Below, piece after piece: positions 35,670-44,471 of a stretch of DNA of 64,000 bases. The DNA is from Actinomycetota bacterium (GTDB taxonomy: Bacteria > Actinomycetota > Actinomycetes > S36-B12 > UBA10799). The notes under the pieces were generated by a model. The model ran no database searches, had not been told where the DNA came from, and saw only the letters and a program-made list of their open reading frames with translations. Positions within the stretch are counted from its first letter, which is position 1, and each line of letters starts with the position of its first letter. The stretch is from assembly GCA_020637055.1 (NCBI GenBank), contig JACJWR010000004.1:62001-126000 (forward strand). The letters run 5' to 3'. The position numbers and the translations under genes were made by a program.

Positions 35670-36269
35670 GTGAGCCCTCGGCCGTACAACATGGGCAAGC
35701 GCGCGGCCTCTGTTGAGTTGACCCGCCGCCGCATCCGTGAGGCGGCCTTGCTCGAGTACGCCGAGAGCGGCGTCGCGCAGGCGAGCATGCAGTCGATCGC
35801 ACACCGCGCCGATGTCGCGCCGGGAACTGTCATCTATCACTACCCCGACCCCGATGCGTTGGCTGATGAGGTGATTGCGGAGCGGCGTGACGCGATGGCG
35901 TTCCCCACCTTGGAGGCGTTGGATCCGCTGGCACCGCTGGATCAGCGGATCGGTTGGCTCACTCGCGAGCTCTTCCGCGTGTACGAGGCCACCGATCTCG
36001 AGTACCACGCCTGGATGCGCAGCCGTGAGCACCCGGTCATGCGTCGCTACGAGCAGTGGTACGAGGAGGCGTATGCAGCGGCACTGGCGGCAACTCTGGG
36101 CCCTGACGGCCGGGATCCGCGAGCATTCCAGGTTGTTTCGGCTCTGGTCGACCCCGGGTTCCGGGGCAGTTTGATCGCTCGTGGGCTGTCGCACGACGAT
36201 GCCGTCGATGAGACCGTCCGGCTCGTGCTCGCCTGGCTGCGGGCCGCTGAGCGCGACGCCGCAGAATGA
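35670..36269 (+). CDS. TetR family transcriptional regulator
   Basis: A 199-residue TetR repressor. The DNA-binding domain occupies about residues 10-60 (MQSIAHRADVAPGTVIYHYPDPDALADEV), and the rest is a helical ligand-binding domain. GTG 35670 has AAGGA 6 nt upstream; starts at 35637 or within the promoter are less likely. Divergent from the alpha/beta hydrolase-hemerythrin pair and separated from it by two short palindromes, so it very probably represses that pair and itself (inference). Ligand unknown. Confidence 0.86.
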   Translation: MSPRPYNMGKRAASVELTRRRIREAALLEYAESGVAQASMQSIAHRADVAPGTVIYHYPDPDALADEVIAERRDAMAFPTLEALDPLAPLDQRIGWLTRELFRVYEATDLEYHAWMRSREHPVMRRYEQWYEEAYAAALAATLGPDGRDPRAFQVVSALVDPGFRGSLIARGLSHDDAVDETVRLVLAWLRAAERDAAE

Positions 36270-36326
36270 GCCCACCTGCCGTACCGGCGGCTCTGGCGGG
36301 TCTCGGCGCGCGCCGAGTTTGTGTTG

Positions 36327-37403
36327 TCAGTCCAGGCCCAGCCGCACGCGCACCTTTCGCAGTAGTGCCCGGCGCTTAGGCGCCGACCGCTTTACGACGT
36401 TTGCTGGCTCCGGCTCGGTGAGCGCCGCATAGCGGGCCGCGCGGTTCTGGGACAGCAGGATTTCGATCAAACGGGCTCGAATGGCCAGTTGGTCTACCAG
36501 CATCTGAGTGGGCAGTCGCAGCAGTTCATCCCGCGCCTGGGCCCCCGAATTCGGTGTCTGTGTCTTCCCGGTGACGCGGTGGTAGTCGGCAGCCAGAGTC
36601 TGGAGCCTACCCATCACTGACGAGAGTGCTTCGCTCGGCACAAGCAGTTGGTTCCAACCGGCGGGGTCGGCCACACCTGCATCGCCCGCAACTTCGATCT
36701 CCATACCAGGGCGAAGGTTGACCGCGAGGTAGGAGGACCGACGCAAGAAGTCTGAAATGGCACCTTCTGGGCCGCGATCGAGCAGTTCCACGCTGATCAG
36801 AGGCCGGTCACGAGCTATCGTTCGTTGCCCACCGTGGAGGACCCGCGCCTCGGCCCCTTCCACGTCGATCTTGATCAGACCGATTCGTTCAGCATCGCAG
36901 CGCTGGTTGACGTGGTCGAGGGTGGTGCAATCGATGGTGGTTCGACCGGCCACCGCAGACAGGAATCCAACTTCAAGGGTCGCCTTGGTCTCAATCAGAT
37001 CGCCCTCAGCGGGAGGGAGGAAGATCTCGGCCTGACCGTCGGTATCGGACAGTGCGACATGTTCAATCGTGACCCGCTCGGCAACGCCGGCCAAAGCCAG
37101 GTTGCTGGCGCACGCCTCGGCGATGTTGGATAGTGGCTCGAAGGCTCGGACCACTCGGTTCGCATCAAGCCGGGCGATGAGGACTGAGTAGAAGCCGGTG
37201 TTGGCTCCCACGTCATAGAACGCGCCGGGGAACAGGTCGCGCAATCCGGCCAGCACCGTGGGTAGCGGATCCTCCCACTCCCACCAACTTGCGGCGGCAT
37301 TCGCGACGAAGTCTGCACCAGCGTCGGAGTGACGAAGCAGGGGGACGAAGTCGGGCAGAGCCCACGGCATGGGTAGGGCAGAGGGCGGGCTGCTATCGAT
37401 CAT
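36327..37403 (-). CDS. FkbM family methyltransferase
   Basis: A 358-residue protein. The S-adenosylmethionine-binding glycine motif is AFYDVGANTGFYSVLIA (about residue 56), the acidic strand end is RAFEPLSN, and LIKIDVEGAEARVLHGG is the typical FkbM motif. The family O-methylates sugars or polyketides. The C-terminal ~120 residues are an added helical, basic segment ending RRALLRKVRVRLGLD. ATG 37403 is chosen because a GGAGAG element precedes it; a longer in-frame reading to 37640 lacks homology. No glycan or polyketide genes are adjacent, so its substrate is open. Confidence 0.83.
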   Translation of the reverse strand: MIDSSPPSALPMPWALPDFVPLLRHSDAGADFVANAAASWWEWEDPLPTVLAGLRDLFPGAFYDVGANTGFYSVLIARLDANRVVRAFEPLSNIAEACASNLALAGVAERVTIEHVALSDTDGQAEIFLPPAEGDLIETKATLEVGFLSAVAGRTTIDCTTLDHVNQRCDAERIGLIKIDVEGAEARVLHGGQRTIARDRPLISVELLDRGPEGAISDFLRRSSYLAVNLRPGMEIEVAGDAGVADPAGWNQLLVPSEALSSVMGRLQTLAADYHRVTGKTQTPNSGAQARDELLRLPTQMLVDQLAIRARLIEILLSQNRAARYAALTEPEPANVVKRSAPKRRALLRKVRVRLGLD

Positions 37404-37948
37404 TTCGGGTAACTCTCCGCGCGGCTGCTGACGGCGTGCACCGCCATTGTGCGCCAGGTCGATTCGAGGCCTCCGCAGGACCCAACGTTCGGGATGTGTT
37501 GGAGGTTCCCGGACGAGGTTCGACTCGACCGAAGTGCCGCCTGGCGGTTCGCATGCCCCGAGACTTCGATGGTTTCGTCGGGCACCTTGATCGATTGGCG
37601 TCGAAGCTGATCGTCGACCTGCGCCTGGTGGATGACCCAACGCTGCCTACCGTGGCGCCCGGTGGGTGGAGGCCACGTTTAGCATCGGTGCTCCTCACGG
37701 GCCAGTCGTGCGCCGCACACTCCCCCTCTTGGGACCGCAGCGCTGCGGCGGGTCACCTTCCCGATGAACAGCCCCTGACCAGCGAAAATGGTCGTCTGCG
37801 GCGTTGGTCCAGCGGCAGGACAACGTGGATCGCTCGGCGCTGTCCACTGCGGCGTCACTCGGGGGGTGCTGGTCGTCTGCCACCGCACATGGGTAGGGTG
37901 TCGGATTCAAGAGAACTTTACGAAGATGGATCTGAGGAGATGAATTCG
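37404..37948. other. 545-base intergenic region upstream of the osmoprotectant operon
   Basis: No gene is convincing on either strand. The long plus-strand frame that runs into the binding-protein gene has no recognisable content before the signal peptide. Near the end, TAGGGT (37893-37898) about 50 bases before the start codon is a possible -10. No repeats or RNA genes were seen. The length is unusual for this dense window and could hold osmotic control sites or a decayed gene. Confidence 0.4.
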
Positions 37949-38914
37949 ATGCGCAAGTCTGTTTTTTCAGCCGTGGCCGGTGCCGGCGCCCTGGCCGTTG
38001 CACTGGCCGGTTGTTCCGGCGGCAGTGATTCCCAGGATGCGCCCAGCGGCGAGGCGATTGCCCAGGAGTACGACCTTTCCGGCATCGATGTCGCGGTCGG
38101 CTCGAAGGACTTCGACGAACAGTTGATCCTGGGCCAGATGATGGTGCAGGCCTTCGAGGCAGCAGGTGCCAACGTCGAGGACAAGGTGGACCTCGGTGGC
38201 ACGGAGATCGCCCGGGCCGCACTGGAGTCGGGCCAGATCGACGTCTACATGGAGTACAACGGCACCGGTTGGACGGTGCACCTCGGCCAAGAAGACCCCA
38301 GTTTCGACTCGGAGGAGTTGACGGCCAACGTTCGGGAGAAGGATCTAGAAGAGAACCAGATCGTGTGGGTGGGACTCTCACCGTTCAACAACACCTATGG
38401 TTTCGCCACCGGCCCGGACGTCACCGAGGCGAACGGCGGGGCTTTCACCTTGCAGACGATGATGGAGTACGTCCGCGACAATCCAGATGCCGTCGTGTGC
38501 ATGGAATCCGAGTTCCCCACCCGGCCCGACGGACTCATCCTCACCGAAGAAGCCACCGGGATCGAACTGCCGGACAATCAGCAGCGAATCCTCGACACCG
38601 GCGTGATCTATACCGAGACCGCGGCCGGGAACTGCACCTTCGGTGAGGTCTTCACCACCGACGGCCGCATCGCCGCACTTGACCTGACCGTCGTGGAGGA
38701 TCCCGGGGTGAACATCCTCTACAACGTCTCGGCCACCTTCCGGCAGGAAACCTACGACCAGGCTCCGGAGGCGTTCGACGGGATCACCAACGCGATTCTG
38801 GAACCCCTCAACAACGAGGAGATGGCCAAACTCAACGCGCGGGTGTCGGCAGAGGGCGAAGACCCCGCCCAAGTCGCCAAGGAGTACCTGCAGGAGCAGG
38901 GAATCATCAACTAG
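37949..38914 (+). CDS. opuCC: Glycine betaine/osmoprotectant ABC transporter substrate-binding lipoprotein
   Basis: A 321-residue lipoprotein: signal sequence MRKSVFSAVAGAGALAVAL followed by the lipobox LAGC, then a Ser/Gly-rich spacer and an OpuAC-type binding domain. Recognised blocks are VAVGSKDFDEQLILGQM, GGTEIARAALESGQIDVYMEYNG-type sequence (conserved in OsmF/OpuCC proteins), and LDPTVVEDP-like VVEDPGVNILYN. ATG 37949 has GAGGAG 9 nt upstream; ATG 37940 is too close to it. It heads a four-gene importer operon. Substrate is probably glycine betaine, choline or a similar compatible solute. Confidence 0.88.
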   Translation: MRKSVFSAVAGAGALAVALAGCSGGSDSQDAPSGEAIAQEYDLSGIDVAVGSKDFDEQLILGQMMVQAFEAAGANVEDKVDLGGTEIARAALESGQIDVYMEYNGTGWTVHLGQEDPSFDSEELTANVREKDLEENQIVWVGLSPFNNTYGFATGPDVTEANGGAFTLQTMMEYVRDNPDAVVCMESEFPTRPDGLILTEEATGIELPDNQQRILDTGVIYTETAAGNCTFGEVFTTDGRIAALDLTVVEDPGVNILYNVSATFRQETYDQAPEAFDGITNAILEPLNNEEMAKLNARVSAEGEDPAQVAKEYLQEQGIIN

Positions 38915-38924
38915 CGGTTCAGCG

Positions 38925-38958
38925 GGTGAGCGCGATGGGTTGACCATCCGCGCTCACC
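38925..38958 (+). promoter_or_regulatory. Intercistronic hairpin after the binding-protein gene
   Basis: GGTGAGCGCG (38925-38934) pairs exactly with CGCGCTCACC (38949-38958), extended inward by ATGG/CCAT with one bulged C and a GTTGA loop. It starts 10 bases after the binding-protein stop and lies 43 bases before the permease start. Such hairpins often protect the upstream message so that the binding protein is made in excess over the membrane subunits. There is no T-tract, so full termination is not expected. Confidence 0.6.
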
Positions 38959-39001
38959 TTCGCTGCGTTGGACCACATCTTCCCGAGAAGGGCATTCCGC
39001 A

Positions 39002-39664
39002 GTGGATGGTTTGACCAGTTGGTGGGACTTCGTCTCCAACCGAGGCGACCAAGTTCTCACCACCGTCCTGGAGACGTTGACCTATGTGGTGACGGTGACC
39101 GTTGCCGCCGGTGCGGTGGCGATCACCCTGGGCGTCGTCACCCGGCACCGGCCGTTCGCCCGCGACTTGTCGTTGGCGATCGCGTCGGTGTTCCTCACGA
39201 TTCCCTCGTTGGCCCTGTTCACCATCTTCATCCCGCTGGTGGGGCTGGGCTTCGCACCTTCGTTCATCGCGCTCTTCCTGTACGCGATCTTGCCGATCCT
39301 GCGCAACACCACGACTGGCTTGGCAGCCGTCGAACCAAGTGTGCTGGAGTCCGCCCGCGGGATGGGGCTGACACCGACCCAGGTGTTGCTGAAGGTCCAG
39401 TTGCCGCTCGCGTGGCCGGTCATCCTTGCGGGTGTCCGGGTCTCGGCGCTGCTCACGGTGGGGATCTCAGCGATCGCCACGCTGGTCGCCGGCGGCGGGG
39501 TCGGCGATTTCATCAAGTCTGGGCTGGCTCGGTTGCCGCTGCCCAACTCCCTTGAATCAATCTGGACCGGCGTGATCCTGTCCCTGGCCCTCGCGCTGAC
39601 GATCGACATCGTTCTGCGGGGCCTCGGCAGATTGACCGCACGACAACCGACGAGGACAGTATGA
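39002..39664 (+). CDS. opuCB: Osmoprotectant ABC transporter permease (first)
   Basis: A 220-residue permease with about five to six membrane segments and the binding-protein-dependent transport signature: EPSVLESARGMGLTPTQVLLKVQLPLAWPVILAGVR, the EAA-type loop that contacts the ATPase. Size and sequence match OpuCB/YehY-type small permeases. It begins at GTG 39002 (no in-frame ATG fits) and its stop overlaps the ATPase start (ATGA). Works with the second permease (40812-41594) as a heterodimer. Confidence 0.88.
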   Translation: MDGLTSWWDFVSNRGDQVLTTVLETLTYVVTVTVAAGAVAITLGVVTRHRPFARDLSLAIASVFLTIPSLALFTIFIPLVGLGFAPSFIALFLYAILPILRNTTTGLAAVEPSVLESARGMGLTPTQVLLKVQLPLAWPVILAGVRVSALLTVGISAIATLVAGGGVGDFIKSGLARLPLPNSLESIWTGVILSLALALTIDIVLRGLGRLTARQPTRTV

Positions 39665-40815
39665 CCACTGCACAGATCGAACTACGCCATGTGAGCAAGA
39701 CCTACGAGGGTGTTGAGGAGCCGGCGGTCAAAGACCTCTCGTTGTCGGTGGAGCCAGGCGAGATCCTGGTTCTGGTGGGTCCGTCCGGTTGCGGGAAATC
39801 CACCACGTTGCGACTGATCAATCGCATGATCGAACCTTCCGAAGGCACCATCGTGTACGAAGGCGAAGACGTCACCACGGTGGATCCGAACAAGTTGCGC
39901 CGGCGAATCGGCTACGTCATCCAGCAGGTGGGCCTGTTCCCGCACCGCACGATCGCCGAGAACATCGCCACCGTGCCGGAACTGCTCAAGTGGCCCAAGG
40001 CGAAGGTGGCCGAGCGAATCGACGAGTTGCTTGAACTGGTGGGGATGGACCCGGAGGTCTACCGCGACCGGTACCCCTCGGAACTCTCCGGCGGCCAAGC
40101 CCAGCGAGTGGGCGTGGCCCGGGCCCTCGGCGCAGACCCGGACGTATTGCTGATGGATGAGCCGTTCGGCGCGATCGACCCCATCACCCGTGATCGGCTG
40201 CAGAACGAGTTCCTTCGGCTGCAGAGCACCTTGCGCAAGACCATCGTCTTCGTCACTCACGACATCGACGAGGCGGTGAAGATGGGCGATCGCATCGCGA
40301 TCCTCCGGGAGGGGTCACAGATCGCGCAACTGGACAAGCCGGAGGTGATCCTCGCCGAACCGGCCGACGAGTTCGTCGAGAACTTCCTGGGATCGGGCGC
40401 GATCCTGAAGTCGCTCACACTCAAACGGGTGCGCGATATCGATCTGGATCCGTTGGTGGTGCTGCGCGATCCAGTGCACCGGGGACAGGCGTTGACCGCC
40501 CTCGCGGAGTCCGGCAGCGGCTACGCAGTGCTGGTCGACCGCGACAACCGCCCCGTCTGCTGGATCAACGAACGCTCGTTGAACAGCTCCTCCGAACTCG
40601 CCAAGGCGGGTCGGGAGATCTCGGTTCAGCTTCAGCCCGAGGACACCCTGCAGGATGCGTTGTCGGCGATGCTGCAGTCGTCCAGCGGTCACGCGGTCGT
40701 GGTCGACGGTACCGGCCGCTACCAGGGGTGTTGCACCATCGAAAGCCTGGCCCATTTCGTGGTGGGCATGGGTAACGGGGGGACCTCCCTGGAGACGACG
40801 GGGCGATCCGCATGA
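39661..40815 (+). CDS. opuCA: Osmoprotectant ABC transporter ATPase with CBS pair
   Basis: A 384-residue ATPase. Walker A GPSGCGKSTT (about residue 40), a Q-loop in GYVIQQVGLFPH, signature LSGGQAQRVGVARAL, Walker B VLLMDEPFGAID and the switch histidine VTHDIDEAVK place it in the OpuA/ProV group. The C-terminal third holds two CBS domains (about 255-370), which in OpuA-type transporters sense ionic strength and gate transport. Overlaps both neighbours by 4 bases (ATGA), so the four-gene set is one coupled operon. Confidence 0.92.
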   Translation: MTTAQIELRHVSKTYEGVEEPAVKDLSLSVEPGEILVLVGPSGCGKSTTLRLINRMIEPSEGTIVYEGEDVTTVDPNKLRRRIGYVIQQVGLFPHRTIAENIATVPELLKWPKAKVAERIDELLELVGMDPEVYRDRYPSELSGGQAQRVGVARALGADPDVLLMDEPFGAIDPITRDRLQNEFLRLQSTLRKTIVFVTHDIDEAVKMGDRIAILREGSQIAQLDKPEVILAEPADEFVENFLGSGAILKSLTLKRVRDIDLDPLVVLRDPVHRGQALTALAESGSGYAVLVDRDNRPVCWINERSLNSSSELAKAGREISVQLQPEDTLQDALSAMLQSSSGHAVVVDGTGRYQGCCTIESLAHFVVGMGNGGTSLETTGRSA

Positions 40816-41594
40816 GTACGGCCATCGCCGAGGTCGCCACCGACGAGAGCACCCGCACCCGGCGCAAGTGGAACGCTGCGAATCTCGACCTCATCATCAC
40901 CCCGACCTTGGCCCTGGTGTTGTTGGTGTTGGCGGTATTCGTGTGGCAGTACACCGAATTCGACAGCACCACCGAACGAATCCTCGAGCCGGCGAGCCTG
41001 GCCCGCCAGATGCGCCAACAGATCACGTTGTCGTTCTGGTCGACGCTCTTGGTGGTCTCGGTGGCTGTTCCGCTCGGGATCCTGGTGACCCGTAGAGGCG
41101 CTCCGAAACTCAAGGATGCCCTGGTCACCGTTCTTGGCCTGGGGCAGGCGGTTCCGGCCTACGGCCTGATCGTGCTGTTCTTCGTCTGGCTCGGTCAGGG
41201 TGCCACCACTGCTGTCATCGCGCTGGCCACCTTCGCGCTGCTACCCGTACTCCGCAACACCATCGTGGGCCTGCAGCAGGTTGATTCATCGGTGATCGAG
41301 GCTGGCAAAGGCATGGGAATGACCGCCTTGCAGCGTCTCCGCAAGATCGAACTGCCTCTGGCTGTTCCGGTCATCGTCGCGGGGGTGCGGACCGCTGCGG
41401 TGATCAATGTGGGTATGGCAGCCTTGGCCTTCCTCATCGGAGCGGGCGGCCTGGGTGAAACCATCAACGCCGGACTGAAGCTGAACCGACCCACCGCCAT
41501 CTTCATCGGCGCAGCCTTGGTGGCCCTGGTGGCGCTGGCCTTCGATACCGCTGGGGCACTCGCCCAGCGGTATCTGCGGCCACGCGGCGTCTAG
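40812..41594 (+). CDS. opuCD: Osmoprotectant ABC transporter permease (second)
   Basis: A 260-residue permease. A charged ~30-residue N-terminal tail is followed by about six membrane segments and the EAA loop VDSSVIEAGKGMGMTALQRLRKIELPLAVPVIVAGVR. It resembles OpuCD/YehW. The start overlaps the ATPase stop by 4 bases. Its TAG stop shares the palindrome CTAG with the convergent small membrane-protein gene, leaving no space for a terminator between them. Confidence 0.88.
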   Translation: MSTAIAEVATDESTRTRRKWNAANLDLIITPTLALVLLVLAVFVWQYTEFDSTTERILEPASLARQMRQQITLSFWSTLLVVSVAVPLGILVTRRGAPKLKDALVTVLGLGQAVPAYGLIVLFFVWLGQGATTAVIALATFALLPVLRNTIVGLQQVDSSVIEAGKGMGMTALQRLRKIELPLAVPVIVAGVRTAAVINVGMAALAFLIGAGGLGETINAGLKLNRPTAIFIGAALVALVALAFDTAGALAQRYLRPRGV

Positions 41595-41803
41595 GACTGG
41601 TCCGGGGCGGCTTCGTTCGCCGTCCGATCCCTTCGCACCAGCGCCACGATCCCGGTGATCCCACCTCCGGCAAGAGCCAGCGGCAGGGTGACCGCACCGG
41701 GGGGTGCGGCGTCGAGGGTCACCCCCACCAGGTAGGCGATGGCGAATGCCACGAAGACGATCCCGAATCCGAGGCTGACGATGTCGAGCGGGTGCCGTTT
41801 CAC
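41591..41803 (-). CDS. Small two-helix membrane protein
   Basis: A 70-residue protein with two hydrophobic segments (about residues 10-30 and 38-56) joined by a short Pro/Gly turn, and a charged tail RRDRTANEAAPDQS. I do not recognise a named family, but similar proteins accompany PspC-type genes in other Actinobacteria. GTG 41803 has AAGGAG 7 nt upstream. It sits 48 bases downstream of the PspC/LiaF-like gene on the same strand and is probably in its transcript. Confidence 0.72.
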   Translation of the reverse strand: MKRHPLDIVSLGFGIVFVAFAIAYLVGVTLDAAPPGAVTLPLALAGGGITGIVALVRRDRTANEAAPDQS

Positions 41804-41851
41804 AATGATCTCCTTGAAGTCTCGTGGGTGGTGGATGCGGTCACCGGACGG

Positions 41852-43231
41852 CTAGGGCGCCGACGGTGCCGGCACGGGGGTCGGAGCGACAGCCGAGGGT
41901 TCGGCCGGCGGTGGGGCAGGTGCGGGGACTTGTTCGATCACGATGCTGCCCACTCCGACGGCGAGTTCGAGGTCGAGTTCCCCGGTCGGTTCGCCGAGCG
42001 GTCGCAGTACCGTGTCGAGTTCCACTTGGGGGCTGTCGGAACTGCTGGGGGCGCCGTTGAGGGTGATCTCCCCGGCGGATGCTTCGGCGACGAGGTTCAC
42101 CTGCCAGGTGTCCGGTACCAGCACCGTGAGCTCGCCGGCGCGCACGTCGGCGGTGACCACGTCGGTCTCACCGGGCTGGCCGGCACTTGCCGCCCAGGGT
42201 CGCAAGTCGAGGGTGGGGGTTCCGACACCGAGCTCGAAGTCGGAGCTGCTCGTCGGAGTCCATGTCGGACTACCCACTCCGGCTGAGAAGACCTCGCTGT
42301 TGAGTTCCTCGGCGATCCGGGTGGCGGGTACGGCCGCGGCGGTCGCCAGCGTCAGCAGTACCGCCGGAATGATCAACCAACGTGCTCGACCGACGAAGGC
42401 CGCAACCAGCAATCCCACGCCGATCACGAGGAGCAGCACCGCGAAGAAGGCGACGGCGTTGAACGGCAGCAGCCCGGCGGCCGCACCGGCTGTCATCGCG
42501 CCGGCTGCCACCAGGGCGATCAGGAGTGTGATCCCGCCCAGGTAGGAACGCTCCTTGGGAGCGGCTGGCAGCGGCGCGACCGCTGCCGGATAGTAGGCGG
42601 CGGTGGTGTGCTCGCCGGGGTCGTACGGACTGGGGGTGCCGCTACCGCCGTACGCGTAGCCGACCGCTGCGGTGCCTCCGGCGCTTGCCGGCGGAACTTC
42701 GGGAAGGGTCGCGGGGAAACTCGTCGAGGTGCTGGGTGTGGGCCGTGGCCGCAGGTAGAGCCACACCGCCAGTCCCGCCAGGAATCCGCCGACGACGAGG
42801 CCGGTGATCCCGCCGAGGTTGGCCAGCCAGGCGATCGTGCTCGATACCGCGACCACACCGAGCAGCACGCCGAGGATCAGTTTCCACACCGACCGGGTCA
42901 GCGTGGGGGTGGGGGGATCGATGTCGCGCGGAAGCAGCAGCCACAGGGCCAGGTATCCGAACAATCCGAGCCCGCCGGCGAATATGGCGACTACTGTCGC
43001 CACCCGCAGGATCGCCGGATCGATTCCGTAGCGCTGGGCGACGCCACCGCAGACGCCGGAGATCATCTTGTCCCCGGTGCTCCGGCGCCAGGTGATGCGC
43101 AGCGGTCGGGTCCTGGTGCCGTCGGTGGGAGTCGGTGGCGGGGGAGGAGGCAAGGTTGCCGTTTCTTCGTTGTCCATGGAACCAGCGTCGTGCGGATCCG
43201 GCCCGGGCACATCGGGGATCGATCCTGACAT
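41852..43231 (-). CDS. PspC-domain membrane protein with LiaF-like C-terminal domain
   Basis: About 459 residues. After a Pro-rich N terminus comes a PspC domain (KMISGVCGGVAQRYGIDPAILRV, about residue 55), several membrane segments to about residue 310, and an extracytoplasmic C-terminal domain with FELGVGTPTLDLRPW and DVRAGELTVLVPDTWQVNL, the repeating beta pattern of LiaF/toast-rack domains. The tail is Pro/Ala-rich. Such proteins restrain a cognate sensor kinase in cell-envelope stress systems. ATG 43231 is 7 nt after AATACT (leaderless-like); ATG 43177 is an alternative and lacks a ribosome binding site. Divergent from a PspC-kinase gene. Confidence 0.8.
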   Translation of the reverse strand: MSGSIPDVPGPDPHDAGSMDNEETATLPPPPPPTPTDGTRTRPLRITWRRSTGDKMISGVCGGVAQRYGIDPAILRVATVVAIFAGGLGLFGYLALWLLLPRDIDPPTPTLTRSVWKLILGVLLGVVAVSSTIAWLANLGGITGLVVGGFLAGLAVWLYLRPRPTPSTSTSFPATLPEVPPASAGGTAAVGYAYGGSGTPSPYDPGEHTTAAYYPAAVAPLPAAPKERSYLGGITLLIALVAAGAMTAGAAAGLLPFNAVAFFAVLLLVIGVGLLVAAFVGRARWLIIPAVLLTLATAAAVPATRIAEELNSEVFSAGVGSPTWTPTSSSDFELGVGTPTLDLRPWAASAGQPGETDVVTADVRAGELTVLVPDTWQVNLVAEASAGEITLNGAPSSSDSPQVELDTVLRPLGEPTGELDLELAVGVGSIVIEQVPAPAPPPAEPSAVAPTPVPAPSAP

Positions 43232-43307
43232 GTCCCTGAGTATTCCCGGGGATCTTTCAGGGTTCACCCCTGACCTGCCGGAGCGGATCGACCGGGATAC
43301 TTGGGTT
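43232..43307. promoter_or_regulatory. Divergent promoter region of the PspC stress module
   Basis: Between the two start codons are AATACT on the minus strand (43244-43239) and GATACT on the plus strand (43296-43301), each 6-7 nt from its start codon, plus three half-sites: CCCTGA at 43233-43238, TCAGGG at 43257-43262 and CCCTGA at 43268-43273. The last two form a 6-bp inverted repeat with a 5-base spacer (TCAGGGttcacCCCTGA), a candidate binding site for the response regulator of this module. Confidence 0.45.
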
Positions 43308-44471
43308 GTGCCGGCTGCCGACGATCCCACCCGTGTGCGCGCCCGGCGTGAACCGGCGGGCAGTTGGGTGGCGGGAGTGTGCACCGGAATCGCCGCAAAT
43401 ATCGGCTGGCCGGTGGCCGTGGTCCGCCTCACCTTCTTGGTGTTGGCATTGGCGAACGGACTCGGCGCCCTGGCCTACCTCGCCTTCTGGGTGCTGCTCC
43501 CGGCGCGCCGGGATGTGCCCCGGGATCGGCAGGGTGAGTTCCTTCGGCTGGTCGCGTTCGGCTTGGTTGCGGTCGGGGCCGCCTCGTTGGCCTATGTCTG
43601 GGGTTGGGGCACGTTCCGCACATTCGTGGCCCCGATCTTGGTGCTGGCCGTTGGGTTGGCGATTCTCTGGCAGCAGTGGGATGCGACTGCGTGGGGGTCG
43701 CGCGATGGGATCCTGCGATGGTCGCGACCGCTGGTGGGAATCGCCCTGGTGGTCGCCGGCGTGGTCGCGCTGATCGTCGGCGAAGTGGGTTGGGTCCAGG
43801 GCGTCAGAGCCCTGACGGTGTTGCTGTTGTTCGCCGGCGGCGCGGCATTGCTGGCCTTGCCGTGGCTGGTGGGAGCCTTCCGGGAAGCGGCACGGGAGCG
43901 CAAGGCGCGCATCCACGAGCAGGCTCGGGCCGAACTCGCAGCCCACGTGCACGACTCCGTGCTGCAGACCCTCGCGTTGATCCAGACCAACGCCGAACAC
44001 CCGGACGAGGTCGCCCGGTTGGCAAGAGTGGAGGAACGCCGTCTGCGTTCCTGGCTCTACGAGCCCGGCGCCGATGAATCCGAATCGCTGGCCGCCGCAC
44101 TTGCCCACCAAGCCGCTCGGGTGGAGTCCGACCACGCAGCGGTGATCGAGGTGGTGGTCGTGGGGGATGCGCCGATGGATGAGCGGATGGAGGCCCTGGT
44201 GGCGGCAGCCGGCGAGGCCATGGTGAATGCCGGCAAACACGCCGGTCCGCGTGCCCGGGTCAGCGTCTTCGCCGAGGTCGACGGCGACCAGGCCAGGGTG
44301 TTCGTCCGAGACCGGGGTCCCGGATTCGACCTGCACCGCGTGCCCGAGGACCGCCTCGGTGTGCGGGGTTCGATCATCGGCCGGTTGGAACGAGTCGGCG
44401 GACGGGCCCGGGTCGCCTCCGGCCCGGAGGGCACCGAAGTACGGCTGGAGGCCGAGGTGGGCAATCGATGA
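43308..44471 (+). CDS. PspC-domain sensor histidine kinase (LiaS-like)
   Basis: About 387 residues. An N-terminal PspC domain (SWVAGVCTGIAANIGWP) and about six membrane segments (to residue ~195) are followed by a DesK/LiaS-type kinase: phospho-acceptor HVHDSVLQTLALIQ (histidine near residue 216), N-box GEAMVNAGKHAGP and G-box VRDRGPGFDLHRVP. GTG 43308 sits 6 nt after GATACT; an ATG at 43230 is also in frame. The stop overlaps the response-regulator start (ATGA). Together with the divergent LiaF-like gene it forms an envelope-stress signalling set. Confidence 0.87.
   Translation: MPAADDPTRVRARREPAGSWVAGVCTGIAANIGWPVAVVRLTFLVLALANGLGALAYLAFWVLLPARRDVPRDRQGEFLRLVAFGLVAVGAASLAYVWGWGTFRTFVAPILVLAVGLAILWQQWDATAWGSRDGILRWSRPLVGIALVVAGVVALIVGEVGWVQGVRALTVLLLFAGGAALLALPWLVGAFREAARERKARIHEQARAELAAHVHDSVLQTLALIQTNAEHPDEVARLARVEERRLRSWLYEPGADESESLAAALAHQAARVESDHAAVIEVVVVGDAPMDERMEALVAAAGEAMVNAGKHAGPRARVSVFAEVDGDQARVFVRDRGPGFDLHRVPEDRLGVRGSIIGRLERVGGRARVASGPEGTEVRLEAEVGNR

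Noticed and set aside
37404..37948. Plus-strand open frame continuous with the osmoprotectant binding-protein gene
   Set aside because: The signal peptide and ribosome binding site place the start at 37949; upstream residues show no family resemblance. No tRNA could be folded here either.
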